Shown in pieces: positions 18,375 through 23,741 of a DNA stretch of 23,741 nucleotides; position 1 is the first letter of the stretch, and each line of letters starts with the position of its first letter. The notes beneath the pieces were generated by a model that saw only the letters and a list, made by a program, of their open reading frames with translations, was not told the origin of the DNA and did not search any database. A program made the translations under genes and the position numbers. Source of the stretch: Pelargonium cotyledonis (taxonomy: Eukaryota; Streptophyta; Magnoliopsida; Geraniales; Geraniaceae); assembly GCA_036897625.1 (NCBI GenBank), contig JAYMTA010000838.1, forward strand, positions 1 through 23,741. Direction: 5' to 3'.

Positions 18375-21017
18375 CAACACAATATCACTTCCTCATTTGT
18401 TAACGAAAAAAAAGGACCGACCTTTTATTTAAGGTATGGATCAAATTGTGATCTTGTTACATTCTAGATCATTTAGAAAAGTAAAACGTTTTTGCATATT
18501 TCAAGGAGTTGAGACTTTTGAAATTGACACTCTTAAATCTTAATAAGTGGAAGATGACTATAAACCATTTGATTGGTGAGTATTTTAAGGACATTTGTCA
18601 TCTTCTTTCACATTTTATGTATATATATAAAAAATAAATCTAAGTCAAATATTTATGGCTTAGGCGAAACCTAACTAATGAAGTGATGACATCTCATTAA
18701 ATTTCACTCATATCCACTTAAGAAAGGTGAAAGCAAAACGATCCATTCAGATCTATGATTTTTAATGATGTATTATCGACTCATTAATGACTTAAACTTT
18801 TAAACCTCATAAAAAATGATGTACTTTATGATTTATTTATCTATTTATTATTATATAACTAGATCTTGTTTTCCAATTAAAAATGTCAACTTTTTGAAAT
18901 GGTATATCATTGGAACTATAAAAGTTTTTGAAAATAAAGTAAAAATATTATTATTTTAATGTGAGTTCGGATGTAATTTGAGTATTTTTAATAGATTAGA
19001 CTCTAACTGTGTAATAGATAAGACCCACAATTGTTAAACCGTCTATTTTTTAGTTACATTTCTTTTCACAATGATTTACACTTTATAAATGTAATAACAT
19101 TGACTCATTTTAATTTTCTTCAAAAATATATTTTTTAATATGATTAAAAACACTTTTATTTCTATGAAAAATATCATTTAAACAAATGCCAAATACAATT
19201 ATATATTATGTGCATAATGCTCATCGTACTCTCGTACAAAATAAGAGTGTAACGCACCATTTTTATGTTATTACATTTTTATTATATACCATTCAAAATG
19301 TTCTTTTACATACATGAATTGTACATTTATTAACAATCCTCTAGTGTATTGACTTAATTTTCTCTCCTGATCAATTTCTTTCTCTCACGTTGGACATGGT
19401 TTAACTTATGTGCGAAACACTAGTTTTTTATTTTGTTTTTGTTTATTTATTTATTTATTTATTTTTTACATGTTTGCTTGTCTCTTTCTTAGTTTAAGGA
19501 ATTAAATAATTTAGATCGTGATGTGACATCTTTGTGATAAAATAAACCATTTTTTCATTGGTTATAAAACTACAACCTTAATTAATAATATCTCCGTGTC
19601 ACAAAATAACGCACTCATAAACAATTAAATTTATTTTAATCTTGAATATTGATTATATATATATTTGTTAAAAATCCAAAGATGGTAACCAGGTTGATAA
19701 TTTATGCTAGTTTCGATCAAACTCAATTTTTCAATAGAATATAACTTGAGATTGTAAAGTGTTTTGCGAACAGGGTGACTCATGCGATTGCTAGTCCCTT
19801 CGTTCTTCTTTCTTAGTTTGAGGAAATACCTCATCCAATAATGTAAGCCTTACATGAATATGGAGTGTTCTGCGAAAACATGGGCAACACTATTTGCAAC
19901 AGCATATATGAGAATAAAACCTTGGGCAGATGGGCTGGAGCATGTTAGCCCAAGTTTCATAAACTTGTAATTTGGGCCTTTTGTATAAGCCCACTATCAT
20001 ATGAATGTTCCAAATCATGACATTAGTGAGCTTTAAATCTGAATTCACATTCCACTTGAGGCTAAGGTTTCTTTTGATTCAATATCATATAATTTGGTTT
20101 TTCATTTTAAAGTTTAGAATTTTAAATCCAGTTGGTTTTGAGTTTAGCAATTATAAATTACTATTTTGGGATTAATGAATTAGAACTTGGTATGATGACT
20201 ATATCTAATGGTTTAGGGATAAATGTTTGAAGTTTGAGACAGAGTTTCCAACATGTTCCAGATATAATTTCATTTTTTTTTCAGTCATTTATCAAATATT
20301 ATACTCTTTTTTTAATTTTGCTCGTCTGATGAATATTTAGGAGTTTAGTTATATTTTTAAAAAATTAAAATATGAATGGATTGAAATGAATTTTCCTATC
20401 AGAAGAACATTTTAAAAATTAGATTTTAAGTAGAGGTGTCATGAGCTCTGCTTGTTTTTGAAAGTGGTAGCCCATTCCATTAGTTATGGGTTGAAATTTT
20501 GCAATCGATGAACCACTTTTGGGTTATATATCTTTTTAACTGTTTTTGAATTGCGGGTTATAGACAGTTTAATAAGTTAAGCGCAATACAAATGAACATA
20601 TATTAACCAAAATCTAATTAAATCACCAAAATTGAATTAAAAGCTGAATGAATTTTCACTTTTTATTACTAATAATTAAATCGAAGTAAGAGTTAAGTCA
20701 CTCAATACTAACCTAGAGTAAAAAGAATAATTAAGAATGGATAATTGACCAAAATGTGATAATCACGTTGTCCAACTTTAATAATGTCTCTTAAAGTTTT
20801 AGTTGGTTGAGCGGACGGGTTAATGTGGATTAGATTTAGTGAATCCATGACACACGCAGTCACTCATTGTGAGTAGAGTTGGGCTAGATTATGAAGTTTG
20901 CAATTTAAATTAACCGCGAATTATCAAATTTTTTCTTAACATTCAGTATAAGATAAGAGATGGCCAATGAAACTTTTGATAATGTGAAGCAGAAATAAAA
21001 AAGAGTGGTGGTGGCCC
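18375..21017. other. Intergenic, 2.6 kb, no gene recognised
   Basis: Strongly AT-rich with no protein family signature, RNA gene or long inverted repeat that I could see. Minor features are a (TTTA)n run (about 19441-19466), a cluster of TGGGC/GCCCA words (19922-19994), and several short T or A runs. It is probably old, decayed transposon and spacer sequence. Confidence 0.5.
19441..19466. repeat. (TTTA)n microsatellite
   Basis: Tandem TTTA units ending in a short T-run. A simple-sequence repeat with no other inferred role. Confidence 0.75.
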
Positions 21018-21360
21018 ACTCATTTGGTACTCGAATTTTGGCGTTTTGACATAATTTGATTCTTAAACTATTTTACCAAAAATAATGTTCAAGCTTTTGT
21101 TTTGCTTTTCTCAATTTAGTCCATGAACTTTATTTTGATTCAAAATGGTTTCGAACTTTCACATATTCATCCAAAAAGGTCATTGCCATTAAAGCTTATA
21201 TCAAAAGTTTGTGAACCAGATTGAGTCAATATGTGAAAGTTCAGAGACGATTTTGGGTCAAAACAAAGTTTAAGAATCAAATAAAGACTACTTTTTCATA
21301 TAAAAAATTTAGAAACTAAATTGGATCAAAACATCACAGTTCGGAAACCAAATCGAGACT
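21018..21360. mobile_element. Foldback MITE, about 340 bp
   Basis: The left half (ATTTGGTACTCGAATTTTGG onward) and the complement of the right half (ATTTGGTTTCCGAACTGTGA onward) match with gaps over most of their length; the centre of symmetry is near 21190. Both arms carry repeated phrases of the type GAACTTTCACATATT, common in plant foldback MITEs. The divergence points to an old insertion. I could not define the target duplication, so the superfamily is open (Mutator-like is plausible given the long arms). Confidence 0.6.
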
Positions 21361-21369
21361 TTTACCTAT

Positions 21370-22101
21370 ATTTTTTCTAAGTAGCATACACCCCTGCAAT
21401 GCACAGGTATTTTTAATAAATTTTAAAAAACACATTTAAACTTTTAATATAACTTCAATTTCTTATTTGTTATGATTTACTTACCTTATTCTATATTTTG
21501 GCTAATTTTATAATTATGTAAAAATATGTATCAAAACTAAAAATTTGATGATGTGGCGCTTTAATATTCATTATAAATCTATTTTTTGGTCAGCTTTTAT
21601 AGTATATATTGATATGTTATTATCTCTGCTCAGAAGCATAGTATCATATTTTAATTGATTCAATCAAAATTCTTAGCAACCTATTTTAGTGGAAATTGAG
21701 TGTGGTTTATAGAAATTATAGTTTTAACATTGGATAAAACTAATAAAGTAAAAACTCTAATTTGGTTTTTGAACTTTTTTTTGTAAAGATTTAATTTGGT
21801 TCTTTAATTTTTTACTGAAAATGGACCATAAACTTTTAAATATGAAGCTAAAATTATTATTGTTGTTAGTTTTTCAGTTAAGTTTTTTTAACAACACGAC
21901 GATCCCTATGTAGATCTTCAAAGATTGTACTGAATGCTTGGAGATCTAAAGATAACAATCTCATGCTTCAGACTCTAAGAGATCTCGATGATATAGAGGA
22001 ACATGGGTAAAATACTTTGAGGATTGTTGAATAACGGTGAAAATACAATGAAGATTTTTGAAAATGGTGACGACCACTTTGTAGATCTTTGAAAAATCAA
22101 T
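21370..22101. other. Intergenic, possible Helitron terminus and decayed repeat pieces
   Basis: A stem-loop of the form CCTGTGCATTGCAGG on the minus strand (complement of 21394-21408), followed on the + strand side by a long AT-rich stretch, resembles the 3' end of plant Helitrons. At about 21755-21870 there is a one-sided fragment with TTTGGTT and GAACTT phrases like those of the foldback MITE. At 21910-22100 the words GTAGATCTT and GAAGATTTTTG recur. No gene is seen. Confidence 0.4.
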
Positions 22102-23505
22102 AGGGCCACCTATGAGTTCTTCAAATTTGCCCTTTTCCGGGTTTTTTCTGGCCAAAATATGTTATACACCCCTTGGCAAAACACACCCCCTCCCGGAAAT
22201 TGTTTGAGAATAGACCAAAGACATCATCTAACGCTAACATGTTCATATTAGAGGCGTATGGACTTAAAAATAGGATTTATGTACGCCTCCTCCTTAGCGT
22301 ATAGCCAATAATAAGACGTTTGATTATAACTATAATGGTTTTCGCAAGCTCTACACACATTAAAAAATTACATGCAACACATCGTTGGAAAGATAATATG
22401 TAGGGAAACAGGACAAAATGAAAAATTACATGCAACATATGGCTATCGTAGGGTATTTTTTGGTCATTTTCAATCAAAATTTGTGATGGTAACCTTTGGC
22501 AAAACGAGTCCCAAAGGAAACATTCGGGACTAGACCAAGAACTTCACTAGTATGTCCATATATATCATAGGCGTGGGAACTTTAAAATACGACTCAGGTA
22601 GTGCACGTCCTCCTTAGCATTTAGCGACAAGAAAAAGCGTTCGATCATTGAATACGTTATTTTACTAAAACGGCTACCACGAGATCCAAACACACTAGAG
22701 AATAACCATCGACCCTCCGTTTGATAGATAAGACATAGAAGAAGGCAATAAAACAAAATTTGACAGTATACGACTAGCGTAAGACTACCTGTGATCTCTT
22801 CAAAATTGTAGTTATTTTGGTCTTTTCAGCAAAATGGTCCCCCGTAAATATTTTGGGACTAGACCAAGGACATCACTAATTAAACGTTAGTTTGTTCATA
22901 TCATAGGCGATGAAACTCAAAAATGGGACTCAAGTGTGCATCCTTCATAGGGTATAGCTCAAAACAATTCGTTTGATCGTAAAACGCGTTGATTTATTAA
23001 AATGGTCAGCACGAGCTCCACACACTATAAAATTATCTGCAACTCATAGTTGGAAAGATAAGATATAGAATAACAAAATGAAATGAAAATTATCAGCATA
23101 CGATTAGTGTAGGGCCACCTATGAACTCTTCAATTTCTTTCCTGCCAAAATCTTCGATAGTACCTCTTGGCAAAATGGGCCTCTTGAAAAAAAAGTTGGG
23201 ACTAGACCAAAGACATCAAAACATTTGTAACTTGCATTATAGGCATGGGAGCACAAAGATAGGAGCTCAAGTGTGTGTCCTCCTTAACATATAAATCAAA
23301 ACAAATCGTTCAACTATACGGTTGCCACAAGATCCACACATACTATTAAATTACCCGCAACTCAACCGTTTAAAAGATAAGACTTAGAGTAACACAACAA
23401 AATGAAAATTTACAGGATACAACTACTATGGCTCTTACAAGTTATTTATTTTTCCGTTCTTTTTGGGCCAAATTTTGTGATGGCACCCCTTAGTAAAAAA
23501 GTCTC
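22102..23505. repeat. Diverged tandem array, 320-350-bp unit, about 4.3 copies
   Basis: Units start near 22102, 22450, 22780, 23111 and 23430 (the last partial). The clearest anchor, TAGACCAAR, falls at 22211, 22531, 22860 and 23203, giving spacings of 320, 329 and 343. Each unit carries, in order, a GGGCCACCTATGA-type start, GGCAAAAC or similar, GGGACTAGACCAA, TCCTCCTTAGC, a block like CACGAGCTCCACACACTA, GCAACTCA and AAAGATAAGA. Unit 2 lacks part of the start, and unit 4 lacks a stretch before CGGTTGCC. Copies differ by many substitutions. No ORF is conserved through the units, so this looks like non-coding satellite-like DNA. Confidence 0.75.
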
Positions 23506-23741
23506 ATGTTTTTTTTTTTTTGGGAAATTTCACATGTATTCTATTAGTTATTAACTTAAATTACATGTGTGTCTAGAATTTTTTTTCAAATCAAATACAC
23601 ACTTTAACTATGTAATGACTTTTTCATCCGTTAAGTTTAACGGAAAATGAACTTCTTTCATCATGTGCATTGCACATGACATTAAAATTTTCAAAATACC
23701 ACTTTTACCCTTTACCTATTTCTACTATTTAAATATTTTTA
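23506..23741. other. Right edge: probable start of another repeat, running off the window
   Basis: A T13 run (23509-23521) is followed by AT-rich sequence with two perfect short palindromes: TCCGTTAA-GT-TTAACGGA (23627-23644) and CATGTGC-ATT-GCACATG (23662-23678). Such paired motifs are common in arms of long-TIR plant elements, but only one side is visible, so the class is a guess. Confidence 0.35.

Noticed and set aside
22102..23505. CRISPR-like spaced repeats
   Set aside because: The units are contiguous, 320-350 bp long and degenerate, in a plant nuclear genome; this is tandem repeat DNA, not a CRISPR array.

Overview
The window is nuclear DNA of a flowering plant, almost certainly a eudicot. 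It is AT-rich, has typical GT-AG plant introns, and carries plant-type transposons (hAT-like, Stowaway-like, Mutator-like and L1-type LINE). I cannot name the species.

Positions 1-12,633 (+ strand) hold one long split gene of the ARIADNE family of RBR-type E3 ubiquitin ligases, closest to the plant ARI7/ARI8 clade. I could place 15 exons. Exons 2-15 join in frame without a stop and give 532 residues: UBA-like domain, RING1, IBR, RING2 with its catalytic cysteine, Ariadne domain, and a C-terminal RanBP2-type zinc finger. The 5' end does not fit: the exon holding the usual ATG codes only about 15 residues, the acidic stretch normal for the family is missing, and no GT donor joins it in frame to exon 2. 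The introns have gathered elements. Intron 4 (4.2 kb) has two related hAT-like elements side by side plus a third hAT-type MITE with a perfect 8-bp target duplication. Intron 14 has a Stowaway-type MITE. Introns 7 and 12 contain repeat-like islands that I could not classify firmly.

Positions 12,634-13,036 are the 3' UTR and flank. From 13,037 to about 16,475 (- strand) lies a 5'-truncated L1-type LINE: end of the endonuclease region, reverse transcriptase, zf-RVT and RNase H, ending in a poly(A) seen as 17 T on the + strand. It is dead: four nonsense codons, a frameshift in a T-tract, a lost catalytic Asp, and a shattered RNase H C-terminus.

From 16,476 to the end I recognise no host gene. 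The clear structures are a non-autonomous Mutator-like element (17,122-18,365) with about 320-bp terminal inverted repeats and a perfect 9-bp target duplication; a foldback MITE near 21,018-21,360; a possible Helitron terminus near 21,390; a diverged tandem array (about 22,102-23,505) of four full units and one partial unit of 320-350 bp; and probably the edge of another element at the right end.

I see no evidence for a new multi-gene system. The points most worth checking are the broken N-terminus of the ligase, the tandem array, the MULE core, and the methylation-type decay of the LINE.
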